Source of the DNA: Varanus komodoensis
Lineage: Eukaryota > Chordata > Lepidosauria > Squamata > Varanidae
Assembly (NCBI RefSeq): GCF_004798865.1
Contig: NW_025335587.1
Span: 7,307,604-7,371,603 of the forward strand
Length of the DNA: 64,000 nucleotides
Reading direction: 5' to 3'
The translations under genes were made by a program, and so were the position numbers. Of this stretch, positions 22,908 to 33,590 are shown in pieces; the stretch's first letter is position 1; each line of letters starts with the position of its first letter. Under the pieces are notes generated by a model that ran no database searches, was not told the DNA's origin, and saw only the letters and a program-made list of their open reading frames with translations.

Positions 22908-25900
22908 TTAACAATTAAAATGATGTTTAAATAAAAAGGTCTTTACCTGGCGCCGAAAAACCAGTAACGACGGAGCCAGGCGGACCTCTTTGGGGAGTGA
23001 GTTCCATAGGTTGGGTGCCACCGCAGAGAAAGCCCTCCTCCGGGTACCTACTCTCCTAATTTCTTTCATGGAGGGTTCCCAGAGAAGGGACTCTCCCGCA
23101 GATCTCAAAGGGCGGTCGGGCATATACGGACGTAAGCGCTCGTTCAGGTAGCCAGGACCCAAGCCGTTTAGGGCTTTATAGGTCATAATCAACACCTTGA
23201 ATTGGGCCCGGGTTTCAATGGGCAGCCAGTGAAGCTGACGGAGGACTGGAGTCATGTGAGCATAACGCCCCGTCCCCGTTAGCAACTTGGCAGCTCTATT
23301 TTGCACCAATTGAAGTGTTCGGACCGTCTTCAGGGGAAGCCCCACGTAAAGCGCGTTACAGAAGTCTAGGCGGGAAGTCACCAGCGCGTGTGTCACCGTC
23401 GCCAGGCAGTCGAACTCCAGGTAGGGGCGCAGCTGATTAATCAGCCGAAGCTGAAGGAAGGCGCTCCTCGCCACCACTGTCACCTGAGCTTCCAAAGAAA
23501 GCTCTGGGTCGAGGAGTACTCCTAAGCTGCGGACCTTGTCCCTAAGAGGGAGTGTTGCACCATTCAGGACCAGGTCAAATCCACCCTCTCCGAAACCCGA
23601 TCCGCCAACCAACAGGACCTCCGTCTTGTCTGGGTTGAGTTTCAGTTTATTGGCCCTCATCCATTCCATTACCTCGGCCAAGCACCGGTTCAGCACATCC
23701 ACTGCCTCACCTGGATTAGTGGAAAACGAGAGGTAGAGCTGGGTATCATCAGCGTATTGATGATTCCGCAGCCCACACCTCCTGATGACCTCTCCCAGCG
23801 GTTTCATGTAGATGTTAAATAGCAGAGGGGATAGAATGGAGCCCTGTGGTACTCCATGGCATAGCTGCCATGACGCAGAGGCATGGTCCCCCAGCACTAC
23901 CTTCTGGAATCGACCATTGAGATAGGAGCGGAACCACTGTAAAGCAGTGCCTCCAACCCCCAATCCCGCTAGCCTATCCAGAAGGATACCATGGTCGATG
24001 GTATCGAAAGCCGCCGAGAGGTCCAGAAGAACCAACAGGGATGCACTCCCCCTGTCCTTCTCCCTGCACAGGTCATCGTACAGGGTGACCAAGGCAGATT
24101 CAGTACTGTACCCAGGTCTGAAGCCGGACTGAAAAGGATCCAGATAATCAGTTTCATCCAAGAGTGCTTGGAGTTGTCCCGCCACCACTCGCTCCAACAC
24201 CTTGCCCAGAAACGGGATGTTGGCCACAGGTCTATAGTTAGTGGCCATTTCTGGATCCAGTGATGCTTTCTTCAGGACCGGTCGTATTACCGCCTCCTTT
24301 AAAGGGGCAGGCACTCGACCCTCCCTCAGAGAAGCGTTAACCACTTCCAAGATCCAGGTCCCAATCCCGTGCTTGGAGTTATTTATTAACCAAGACGGGC
24401 AAGGATCCAATAGGCAAGTGGTGGGACGTACTCGTCCAAGTACCTTGTCCACATCATCGGGCCGTAATAATTGAAATTCCTCCAACAATTTTGGACCAGA
24501 CGGTAGCATTGGCGTCTCTCCATAGCCCTCTGATTCATTAGTGGAGTCCAGCTCGTGACGAATCTGAGCGATTTTCTCCCTGAAATGCCTGGCAAAGTCA
24601 TCACAGCGAGCCTTTGAGGGTGGCATCGGATCTTCCTTAGGACCCGGGCGAACCAGGCCTTGTACCACTCGAAAAAGCTCCGCCGGACGGCATTGTGAGG
24701 AGGCAATGGAAGCGGAAAAAAACTTCTTTTTCGCCGCCTTCACCGCCACAGCATAGGCGCCTTCACCGCCACAGCATAGGGTTCTCAAGTGTGATCGGTC
24801 AGATTCATCCCATGATTTCCTCCACCTACGCTACAGTTGTCTCCCAACCCGCTTCATCGCCCACAATTCAGGTGTATACCAAGGGGAAGAGCGGACTCTG
24901 CTCGGTGGGAGAGGACACTTGGGAGCGATCGTGTCCACAGCCCTGGTCATCTCTCCGTTCCACAGTTCGACCAGAGCCTCGACAGGAGCATCAGTCTTGT
25001 CAGCCGGAAACTCCCCCAGGGCCTTCAGGAATCCATCCGGATCCATCCGGCTCTGGGGGTGGGCCCATACAATCGGGTCCGCCCTCTTATAGAGGGAGAG
25101 GCCGCTCTCAAGCACAAACCTCACCAGGAGGTGATCTGACCATGACAGGGGGGTCAAACATAAGTTCCTCACCCTCAGGTCATCCTCTTCCTGCCCCGTC
25201 GAGAAAACCAGGTCCAGAGTGTGTCCACGTTCATGGGTCGGGCCGATGACGTGTTGAGACAGGCCCATGGCCGTCATAGAGGCCATGAAGTCCTGAGCCG
25301 CCCCGGTCAGTCCAGACTCGGCATGGAGATTGAAGTCCCCCAGGACCAACATCCTGGGGGTCCTCAACACCAGGTCCGAGACGGTCTCTGTCAGCTCAGA
25401 TAGGGAGACTGCTGGGCAGAAGGGTGCACGGTACACCAATAGAATCCCCAATCTGTCTCGTTCACCCAACACCAAGTAGAGGAACTCCAGCCCTGGTCTC
25501 GAAGGGACCGGAAGACCCGTGAGAGAGATGGAGGCTCGGTAAACCAACGCGACTCCCCCTCCCCTCCCTTCTGGGCGTGAACAGTGTTGAACCAGATACC
25601 CGGGCGGGCACAATTGGGAGAGGGCAACATCCCCTCCCTCTCCCGCCCAGGTCTCCGTTATGCAAGCCAGGTCGGCCCCCTCATCCACGATCAAGTCATG
25701 GATGAGGGAAGATTTATTATTGACTGACCTGGCATTGAGCAGCAGCACCGTCAGGCCCGAGGGGTGGTTGACAAGGCTACCTGGCGCCCTCTGGTTGGGG
25801 TCAGAACCAGAAGGAGGGACAGGTGTCAGCCATCTGTCCATCCTTCTTCTACGTGGACACGGTAAGCCCCTATTGCTATAACGACCAATGCCCGTGACCA

Positions 25901-25937
25901 CGCCAATAGCAGCGCCCGTGTGATCCCCAGAATATAT
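22908..25937 (-). pseudogene. L2 ORF2: APE endonuclease plus reverse transcriptase, one stop
   Basis: Read from 25937 leftward. The endonuclease part (to 24831) shows LLLNARSVNNKSS and ADLACITETW (catalytic Glu), RMLVLGDFNLHAES (active-site Asp and Asn), HTLDLVFS and SWSDHLLVRFVL (SDH motif). A single TAG at 24831-24833 follows; related copies would likely read Glu there. The same frame continues for 14 codons (RRWRKSWDESDRSH) into the 626-codon RT part: DPFQSGFRPGYSTESALV, LVLLDLSAAFDTIDHGIL, CHGVPQGSILSPLLFNIY, NHQYADDTQLYLSF (catalytic Asp pair), VRSLGVLLDPELSL, then LDFCNALYVGLPLKTVRTLQ and PNLWNSLPKEVRLAPSLL to the stop. The RT active site is intact. A reading start within the element is not obvious because the 5' end is truncated. 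Confidence 0.93.
24735..24780 (-). repeat. Exact 23-bp tandem duplication inside the L2 frame
   Basis: Two perfect 23-bp copies (24735-24757 and 24758-24780). On the coding strand the far copy is read as LCCGGEG and the near copy as AYAVAVKAAKKKFF, the latter fitting the family. Both lie in one continuous frame despite the unit not being a multiple of three, so another small indel next to it must balance it. Confidence 0.93.
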
Positions 25938-26050
25938 TAGAGGCTCTCGGTCCAACCTTCCTCTCTATGTTACTGCAGTGAGGCTAAAACAGAGCTTTGT
26001 AAGCTGCCTTGGGTTCCTCACAAGCAGAAAAAAGCAGGATATATATGTAA
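25938..26050 (+). mobile_element. tRNA-derived SINE, right half, split by L2
   Basis: The text aggctctcggtccaacc matches actctcagcccaacc of the intact SINEs. Further on, gtaagctgccttgggttcc and aaaaaagcaggatatat match gtaagctgccttgagccc and aaaaaggcaggatataa. So the L2 landed in the middle of this SINE. Confidence 0.75.
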
Positions 26051-28199
26051 TCTGACTGGGAATGATTTCAGCACTGTGGCCTGGCACAAATAAGCCCTGA
26101 TCAATGCTGGTCACTGCAGGCTCATTTCTTCTATTTTAAAACTATTTTCTAATTGGACTAACCTGTTGGACATTATTCTATTACATTTGCTTTAACCATA
26201 TATTATTTCTTTTGATAATAAAATGGTAAAATAATATATATTTACTTTGTTAAAAACATGTTTACTTATATATTACTGAATTAACTATGTTTAGCATTGG
26301 TGCAGCAGAAATTAATCTTGTAGTTGTGATGGCACCGTGATTTAAGTGCGTTTACAACGTGAATCTACACACATGGATAATTTTATTCTTTTGTCAGCGT
26401 TGGAACAGTGTCTTCTGTTAATCTTTGCTCTAACATTCCAGGAGCATAGACGCAATTGCAAAGCATGTAGTAGCAATGGGGGAAGAGGGGAATAGAAATG
26501 TCTATCATGTGCTTCACAGCTGAGGTGATGTAATCTGTTCAGCTATCTAAAAGGGCATCCATAAGACCATTAAGTGGAGCTTCTAAAATTACCTGGCTGC
26601 ACCACCATATTCAGAAACAGTATATAGTTTGGCAGTTTCAGTCCCTGAATGGTCAAATCTGTTTAATTGCTTTTGGTGCATTGGCATGTTAGACACTAAC
26701 GTCACCTGCAGAAGCTCATGTCTTTACACTTTTTCCACCTGGGTCTGTCTTGTACTTACCAATGCAAATCAAAATCCATTCTCTATACATGAGTTGACAT
26801 GCATGCAAGGGATGGAAGACCATTTTTATATTATTTTATATTCATGGTAAAAAGGAAGGGACTACTAATCCATGATACTGAGAGCAGGTTTCCTTCCTGG
26901 GGTTTTTGTTTGTTTGTTTGTTTTTTGGTGGGGGGATGACTTTTTTTTCCCAGCAAATCTCATTCCATAACCTACTGGTAATAGTGTTTTTCAGGAAGCA
27001 CTGGCCTCCATTGATCCCTGATAAAGCTATACCATATGATCTGTCCAATGTGATTGAAAGAGATCACTTTGGGAAGAAGAAATAAGCTTTAACCAATATA
27101 AAATAGGCATCAAAGCAGATAGCAGAAACAATTGCAGCAAACAATTCTTTAAAAAAGAAAATAGTTCAAGTTTTAAGGGATTTGGGAAAATATTCCATCC
27201 ATGTTCTTGTGAAAGAACTACCTTTGACCCAAAAAAATCAAAAAGGGTGGTCTTTTGACACATCTCTAAATTAGGTTGCTACTGTATTTGCCCAGGATTT
27301 AGTTATGAAACTGATCTGAAGACATTTTTCAAAACAGGTGTACTCTCTGTCTCAATCAATCATTCCATGGCTAAGAACTTGCCAAGGAGAGCTAAATTTA
27401 TGTTTTGAGAACATTTGCCAGGGAGGCAAAGGAAGTAGTCTGTGAACAATGGACACAACGGAAATGGAAACGCTAATTTAACTTCTGATGAATACGATCC
27501 AATCCTCAAAAGTTTCTGGGATGTCAGGAGATGAAGAAGAAAGGCCTGATGCATCCACTTGGAGAAGTTTGTGTAGATATGGTAACTCATGCTCTATGCT
27601 CATGGTGAAGTTCACGAGGTCATGATGAATATTGCTTCACCACAAGACAAAGAGTACTAAGGGCTGTTTCATGTTGGTTTTCTGATGCTGAAATTGGATT
27701 GAAAGATTTCTTAAAAGGCTACCACAAACTCTTCCAGCGTCCACTTCTGATTTACCAAACAGCTTGAAGGAAGGACAGAAGAACCTTGAAGGAAAAAAGC
27801 AGCCACTTCAAGGAAGGTGCCAGCTTGGGCTAAACTAAATGAAATCTAGAATCCTCAAATGAAATAGTTAATCAAGGCACTCAAAGATGGTGGAGGTCTA
27901 CAGCCTTATCAGAACGGAAAGAAATGGAAGAAGGGCACTTTATCTAAAAGATGGCAACAGGAAAATGGAGCCTCAAAAGTGCCGTAGTTTATAAGTGTCC
28001 AACACATTTCAGAAATCCAATTTTCTTCTTAACAATGTAAAAGCAACATAAAAAGACTTATAACAAGTTTATTAATACTTGAAGATTATACAAGTAGTCA
28101 GAAAATAGAATACATATTTTTTTAAAAGTACATTGGACCAAACTATATATTGGTAGGCTTACAATTGAAAAGTATCAAAATCATCAGTGTTTTTGATTT
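26051..28199. other. Unannotated AT-rich stretch
   Basis: No exon or repeat family recognised. Short T/G homopolymeric runs lie at 26898-26950. Confidence 0.35.
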
Positions 28200-28440
28200 G
28201 ATATATGTTTACTTGGATGTATCAAATTTAATGATTTAATGACTGTTCTTGTTTAATTTCTGAATGCTTTTATTGGAGCAATGTTCTATACCACTTATTT
28301 ATGTTGCCTATTTCACTTGCTGGCTATTATGGACAATTTTAAAATTGGCTTATGGTTTTAGTATTATTGTTCATATTTTTCCTGATTTTAAGAGCTTTGA
28401 GAGACCTTTTGGTTCTGAAAAGCAGAATAAATAAATAAAA
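28200..28440 (+). mobile_element. Probable LINE (L2/CR1-like) 3' end
   Basis: Ends gagctttgagagaccttttgg, then a (aataaata) run. The layout, AT-rich 3' UTR followed by a terminal motif and an AAAT-type tail, is that of an old L2-like 3' end. No coding part is visible. Confidence 0.35.
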
Positions 28441-30961
28441 TAAGTGCTAAACCACAGACTGCAAATGGAAACAGAAACAAAATGTTTTAAAATGAGAGTT
28501 AGCATATTGAAACATATACCTCCGCTTCTGTAAAAGAAGGAAAAAAGCCTAGCAAAAGTAATATTCACATTGACCTATGTATTTCTAATTTTTAAAGGAT
28601 TCCTGACTCAACCTAAAGATGACAAAAAGTGTGCCTTTAGCAGGAAGCAGCTAACTAGGTACTAAAAGACTGTTGATGTAAACAAGAAAAAGCAATATTT
28701 CTAAGGAAAGATACATGCTCTTTTCATGTTCTCATGTTCATATTTACTCATGAGTAATCCCATTTGGTCTTGACCAGAACTGGGCTTGTAGCTAACATAG
28801 AATTACCATTGTTCTGTTCAATTATTTCATAAGGGTGCCAAAGGGAAAGTTCACCTTGCCTCAACTGCAATAAAAATACTATTTTAAGGTTTTTATAGAT
28901 GTGAGTGAAAATAATACAAGACATAACTGAAATGCTGGGTGAAATTGCCCGGTATCTACCACCAAAGAACTTACTCTAGTGACAAATGTACAAGGCCCTG
29001 ATATTTTGGCCCACTGGTGATATACTGCTGAGTTTCAAAATCCAAACTGTTGAGTTTTGAAATCTCCTTAACAAGTGATTTCATCCAATTTTTCTAGGTC
29101 TTGGATCATTTAAAGAGACAACCCTCCTCCAACACTGTATGATTATAGTGCAAAAATGATTTTTAAAACCATTGTTCTTTGATTAGCACTTAGATGCTCG
29201 TCTGTGCATTTAAGTAGTTTTTGAATTTAACCTACATTTTTTTCCTTTTTTGCAAGGACACTTGAGAGCATATACCACGTGTGCCTTTCCATGTGGGATA
29301 ATTCAGAGTAAGGTAGGCTTTACTGCCTAAAAGTGTGATGAATGTCTGACACCTGATAGTATATTTGCAATAAATTTTGCAAATGTCCTCACTGGTAATG
29401 TCACAGTGGCCTTGGTGGGCTAAACAGATGTAGGCCTGGTATTATTCTGGACCAGCCCATTTCTCTTGCTCTTTTAAATGTAATTAGCAGCTTACCATCT
29501 TGGCCCAGGATATCCTTTTTAAATACCAGTGTCTGTGAATATTGTCACAGAGATTACTGGCAGCACAGGCCTTTATTGCATTTTGTAACTTGAGCTATTA
29601 AAAGATCTTCTCTGCTCCGCCTGCAGGCCTGGACTTTTGCCTTCTCCACTGCTCAGTGATAGGAACAACTGAGCATGCTTCCAAACACTTGGGGCCAATA
29701 GAGAACGGGTTGTAGCAACAGCTGGTTCGCTCCTTCCCTTGTCCTTTCCTTTCCCGGTTGTCTCCTTTCTCGGCTGCCTCCCCTGCCTCTTCATCTCAGC
29801 AACAGGCAACATGTGCCCTCTCCCAGATGGAAATAAGTAAAGGCATCCCATGCCTTTGCTTATTCCTCCTCAAACGCCCCATTTCAGAGGTAGTTTGGAA
29901 GGCAATAGCCTTCTTTGATGATGTGCCTAAAAACACAAAGGAATACATTTGTACTACTTCTAAAGTGGCTCTAGATTGCCTTCATTTCATGTAATACTAA
30001 ATTGCTTTCCTTATATAAAGCATCTCTGATATAAGTCTTACCCGACTTTCCAACATCCATGACTGATTGAGGGTGCCCTCTGTCATGTAATTAATTTTAC
30101 AACATGTCAGTTTTTTGTCTAAATGTATGCATACAGGAACAATTCTGTCTAATCCTTTCAAACGTTTGGTTATATAATTAATGTTATGTGTAGAAATTCA
30201 GGCAAATTGTTATGTTGATACTTTTGAAATCTACACAGTTCTTTCTTGATATATCACCACTCCAATCTATTACAAAAATAAAACCAAGTTAAATTTCCAT
30301 TCCTACCAGCATTTGGCCTGTTTTGTTTCCTTCTTTATGTGTTGGGACTTTCTCCTGAGGCTATTTCCCACCTGAAGAATAACTCATTCATATATTCCCT
30401 TCAAGAGAGTATGTTACCAATAAGCTGTGATTGGTTTCCATCACTCATATACTGCAGGAGAAAACTGCACTGGATGAATCCCTGCAGACTATACCCTTGA
30501 GTTTCCCTGACCCAAATCTGCTGCTGCTTTTACTTTTTTGCTTATGTTTTTAAAATAGTCCAATAATCTATTGTTTGCATCTCTGTGTTTTCTTACCATG
30601 ACACACATAAAACAGCTAGGATATTTACTGCGACTCTGAAGCTGAACTTTCACAATCTTTATCCAGTTCATCCAGAAGCTTTCTTTGTGAGCAGGGCTAT
30701 TTTTCCCCATCTGTCCCCCCACCCTCCCCGCAAAGTGCTGTTATCTTTGTCCACTTCAAATGTTCTGAATCTCATTGTTATACATACTAGCTTGATGTCA
30801 TCAATAAAGTGCCTGAATATCCACAGTTGAACTGGTATAAATACCTTAACATTCAGCTTCGTCTTAACAAACGGGTTCAAGCCATATCCGACACATGTCT
30901 AGGTCATCTTAGGTAGATATGGTAAAATGGGCATAGCAGGGTCGATGCTAATGCGGCAACA
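28441..30961. other. Unannotated, includes a possible conserved non-coding block
   Basis: No repeat or exon recognised. The part at about 29230-29570 is free of recognisable repeats and low-complexity sequence and rich in words such as aatttgcaaa and gtaattagc, the sort of composition conserved non-coding elements often have. This is only a guess from composition. Confidence 0.25.
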
Positions 30962-31018
30962 TCTCTCTCTCTCTCTCTCTGGCTCTCTCTCTGGCTTTCT
31001 CACACACTCTCACACACC
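30962..31018 (+). repeat. (CT)n / (CA)n low-complexity run
   Basis: About ten CT units, then ggctctctctctggctttct, then cacacactctcacacacc. Confidence 0.85.
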
Positions 31019-31374
31019 TTTAGATATTCACCCAGGTGCGCTGCTGAAACATGAACAGGTACCCCAGCTGTACCTCTCTTCATTCCCCCAGAATGCCTGA
31101 AGGATACGCATACCCAGGGGAAATGATTTGAAGATGGCTGCGGTTGGTGCAGTGTAGTTATTTCTCTTCTGCAACACAACATGCTAGGCCACCCAACTAA
31201 AAGCTGAAAGCAAGTGTGCATGCAAGCGCATTCTTGATATCCCAGCCAAAAAACAGGAAGAATGATAGGGAAAAAAACCTGAAGGATGTGCTTTTTAATG
31301 CAACAGTGCAATCATATAGACCAGCAGTATTTGTCACAATGCCTTGATGGCCACCTTGGCAATCTTGGTGGAAG

Positions 31375-31525
31375 AAAGAGGAACTCCACTGCTCGGCAGC
31401 TCAATGCACACTCTGCATGCAAAAGATCCCACATTCGGACTGCCACCCTATACCCACTTATGCTACAGTAATCCCCACTGAATTTAACTGAACTTCCTTC
31501 TCAGCAGTCATGTGTGCTGTGTCAA
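31375..31525. repeat. Fragments of two short reptile repeats
   Basis: 31375-31460 carries ctctgcatgcaaaagatccc, in the style of the tRNA-like repeat also seen near 2.5 and 37.4 kb. 31465-31525 carries taatccccactgaatttaac and cttctcagcagtcatgt, matching the short repeat at 12.0 kb. Both are diverged. Confidence 0.4.
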
Positions 31526-32104
31526 CACATGGCATCCCCAGGTAGGGCTGAAGGAGATTCCTGTCTAGAAGCCCGGTAGGCAGCTGTCTGTCAGCAGAAA
31601 CAAAGCTGAGCAAGACAGACCAATGTTGGGACTTGGCATAAGGCTGCTGTGATTCTAATCCTTCAAGGTAAACTCACATGCCACCTACACTGAATGTAAA
31701 TGGACTTAAGTGACAATATAGGCCTAAGCAATTTGTGTGGAAAATGGCTGTAAGGCCACTGATAGAAGCAAAGAATAGGGTGTAATAAACCAAACTGTTG
31801 ACTTTTTAGCACCTCCATTGTTGTTGAAATCTTTCCAATAATCTACTCCTAATAATGGTCTAAAAATAACACCTTTGCAGAAATGTGTCCTTCATCAAGT
31901 GAAAATAATGAATATGTATTTTCATTTCTTTTCATATTTCCCATCTGCAGAGAACATATGCCATGCATAGTCATTCCAAAAGATCAGAACAAGGTCTAAA
32001 GTACACAAGCTATAAAATATGCAGGCAGTAGTGTCCTTGCACAGAAAATCACATTTCTAAATTGGATGGGAGGGAGGAAGCCACTTCGCAGTTAATAAGG
32101 TCCT
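31526..32104. other. Unannotated stretch
   Basis: Nothing recognised. Confidence 0.35.
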
Positions 32105-32300
32105 AATTAATTGTCAGCTTGGCTCAGTCATTTAGGGCTCTCACCCCTGGCCCAGAATGTCATGGCTTCAAGGCCTACATCAGGCCTTGAACTCAATGCC
32201 AATGCTGACACTGCAGTGTTCCATTAGAGGTTCTGACCTTCATATAATATGCTTCAACTGTAAGGTCCAGTTGGTCTCCAGTGGCATCTCCAGCTGCTAG
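32105..32300 (+). mobile_element. Old tRNA-derived SINE, family uncertain
   Basis: A tRNA-like head (ttggctcagtcatttagggc as A box, catggcttcaaggcctac as B box) is followed by caggccttgaactca, tgctgacactgcagtg and a degraded copy of a core that other vertebrate SINEs share. Divergence is high. I cannot fix the family; it is clearly different from the Sauria SINE and from the SINE at 37.8 kb. Confidence 0.45.
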
Positions 32301-32856
32301 ATAAAATGGTGCTGGCTGACACTATTCAGAGAGCATATGGATGGAGCCACACTCTTGAAAAAATCCCAGCTTTAACAAAACCGGGTTCTAAGAGGAACCA
32401 CGGCCATGTGCCAATGCAGCATATTAGGGGTGGTGGATTGGATGAAGCATTATGTTTGATCATAGAAGGTTTGAAGCTACTGCTCAGCTATCTGGACACT
32501 CAGTAGCCTAAACCCAAGTTAGAAGCTGTCAAAGCTGATTCATGCATTAACAATCAATTCCAATGGGAGTGAGAAAGACCTGAGCTATCTGCACACAAGC
32601 ACACTATATAGCACTGAAGAAGGGGAAATGCTGCAGCTTCCATAAACAGGATCTTCCACATGTCTGGTGTAGCCCGTTCACAAAACTGCTGCTGCATCTT
32701 CCATGTATATGTTACTCTCCTCATGAAATATCAGTTGAAAGCACTTTCTATTCAGTATCCTCTAGTTCAATATTCTTTTCAATATTTCCTAAATCAGATT
32801 CTTTCAGGAGACAATCCAAAGGTTAGCACTGGCTATCCCTGGATATGACAGATTTA

Positions 32857-32886
32857 TTTATTTATTTATTTATTAAAACATTTTTA
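32857..32886 (+). repeat. (TTTA)n run at gap edge, probable L2-type tail
   Basis: Five ATTT-type units followed by ttaaaacattttta, then the gap. In this window the same design (a TTTA run, then aaaatttctatgccgccc) marks minus-strand L2 3' ends, as at 55.2 kb, so this is probably the tail of a minus-strand L2-tailed element that runs into the gap. Confidence 0.55.
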
Positions 32887-32986
32887 NNNNNNNNNNNNNN
32901 NNNNNNNNNNNNNNNNNNNNNNNNNNNNNNNNNNNNNNNNNNNNNNNNNNNNNNNNNNNNNNNNNNNNNNNNNNNNNNNNNNNNNN
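32887..32986. other. Assembly gap (100 N)
   Basis: 100 unknown bases between an AT-rich microsatellite and very GC-rich sequence, a common place for sequencing failure. Confidence 0.98.
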
Positions 32987-33400
32987 CAGGAGGGCCTACT
33001 ATCGCCAAGCGAAAGCCCCTGGCCAGCCCCGCCCCCTGCTCGGCCACCCGAACGGCGGCACCCGCCCTTTGGCCGACGCCCTTTGTAGCCGCCGGCCCTG
33101 CGTCCCCCCGCCTCGTCCGGAGCACGCCTGCCACACGTGCTGGGGCGTGGCGGAGCAGCCAAGTGGGCGGTGGATGGCGGCGCAGCGCGGTCTTACGCAG
33201 CGAGGCAGCGGCTCCCCTCCGGCGCAGCACGGTCTTACACGGCGAGGAGGCGGCCCTCCTCCGGCGTCGGCTGCCAGGCGCAGTTGGTGCTGCTGTTGGC
33301 GCGCTCCTCCCGCAGGCTTTGTAGCCGCCGGCCCTGCGTCCCCCCGCCTCGTCCGGAGCACGCCTGCTCCGGACGAGGCAATAGTTCAGAGAGTTAGGCT
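32987..33400. other. Very GC-rich, CpG-dense block with internal repeats
   Basis: Base use is unlike the rest of the window. It holds a 51-bp exact direct repeat (33081-33131 and 33317-33367), a tandem pair of diverged 42-bp units (33180-33221 and 33222-33263) and a perfect 15-bp-stem hairpin (33346-33379). Open frames span it on several strands and frames, which follows from the low stop-codon density of GC-rich DNA, not coding function. It may be a CpG island, a minisatellite within a composite element, or partly assembly error next to the gap. Confidence 0.6.
33346..33379. repeat. Perfect hairpin in the GC-rich block
   Basis: gcctcgtccggagca, loop cgcc, then tgctccggacgaggc: a 15-bp stem with no mismatch. 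A perfect fold-back at the end of a duplicated segment beside a gap is suspicious for an assembly or amplification artefact. Confidence 0.9.
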
Positions 33401-33590
33401 CAGTGCAGGGTCAAGAGCAAGCGAGAGGCTGGGTGCTTCATGTTGCACACATGCCTCAAGAAGAGCGGCTGTGAGTCACCATGCCTAGTGATGCCACGGA
33501 CAGAGACCATTTAACATTGCATTACCCTTACCCCAAATTACCCTTATGACCAATACCAAGAATATTGTTCAGATTTTTTTCATAACTTTG

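Larger units (their letters stand above)
22631..25937 (-). mobile_element. Young L2-clade LINE, 5'-truncated, nearly intact ORF2
   Basis: About 3.3 kb. Minus-strand order is endonuclease, RT, a 3' UTR of about 270 bp, a terminal hairpin-like end (gccgccccgaggcttcggc) and a (TAA)n tail. It sits inside an older tRNA SINE whose halves flank it. The 5' end falls just before the endonuclease, so ORF1 and the 5' UTR are missing. The open protein, high CpG content and good match to L2 motifs show it is much younger than the copies at 0.3, 51.5 and 56.6 kb. Any target duplication is very short (perhaps tta). Confidence 0.93.

Noticed and set aside
23536-25881. Plus-strand frames inside the L2
   Set aside because: They are antisense shadows of the minus-strand endonuclease/RT frame.
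32862-33488. Several overlapping frames in the GC-rich block as genes
   Set aside because: Some run through N bases, they overlap on both strands and in all frames, and are rich in Arg, Pro, Ala and Gly, as expected of GC-rich non-coding DNA.
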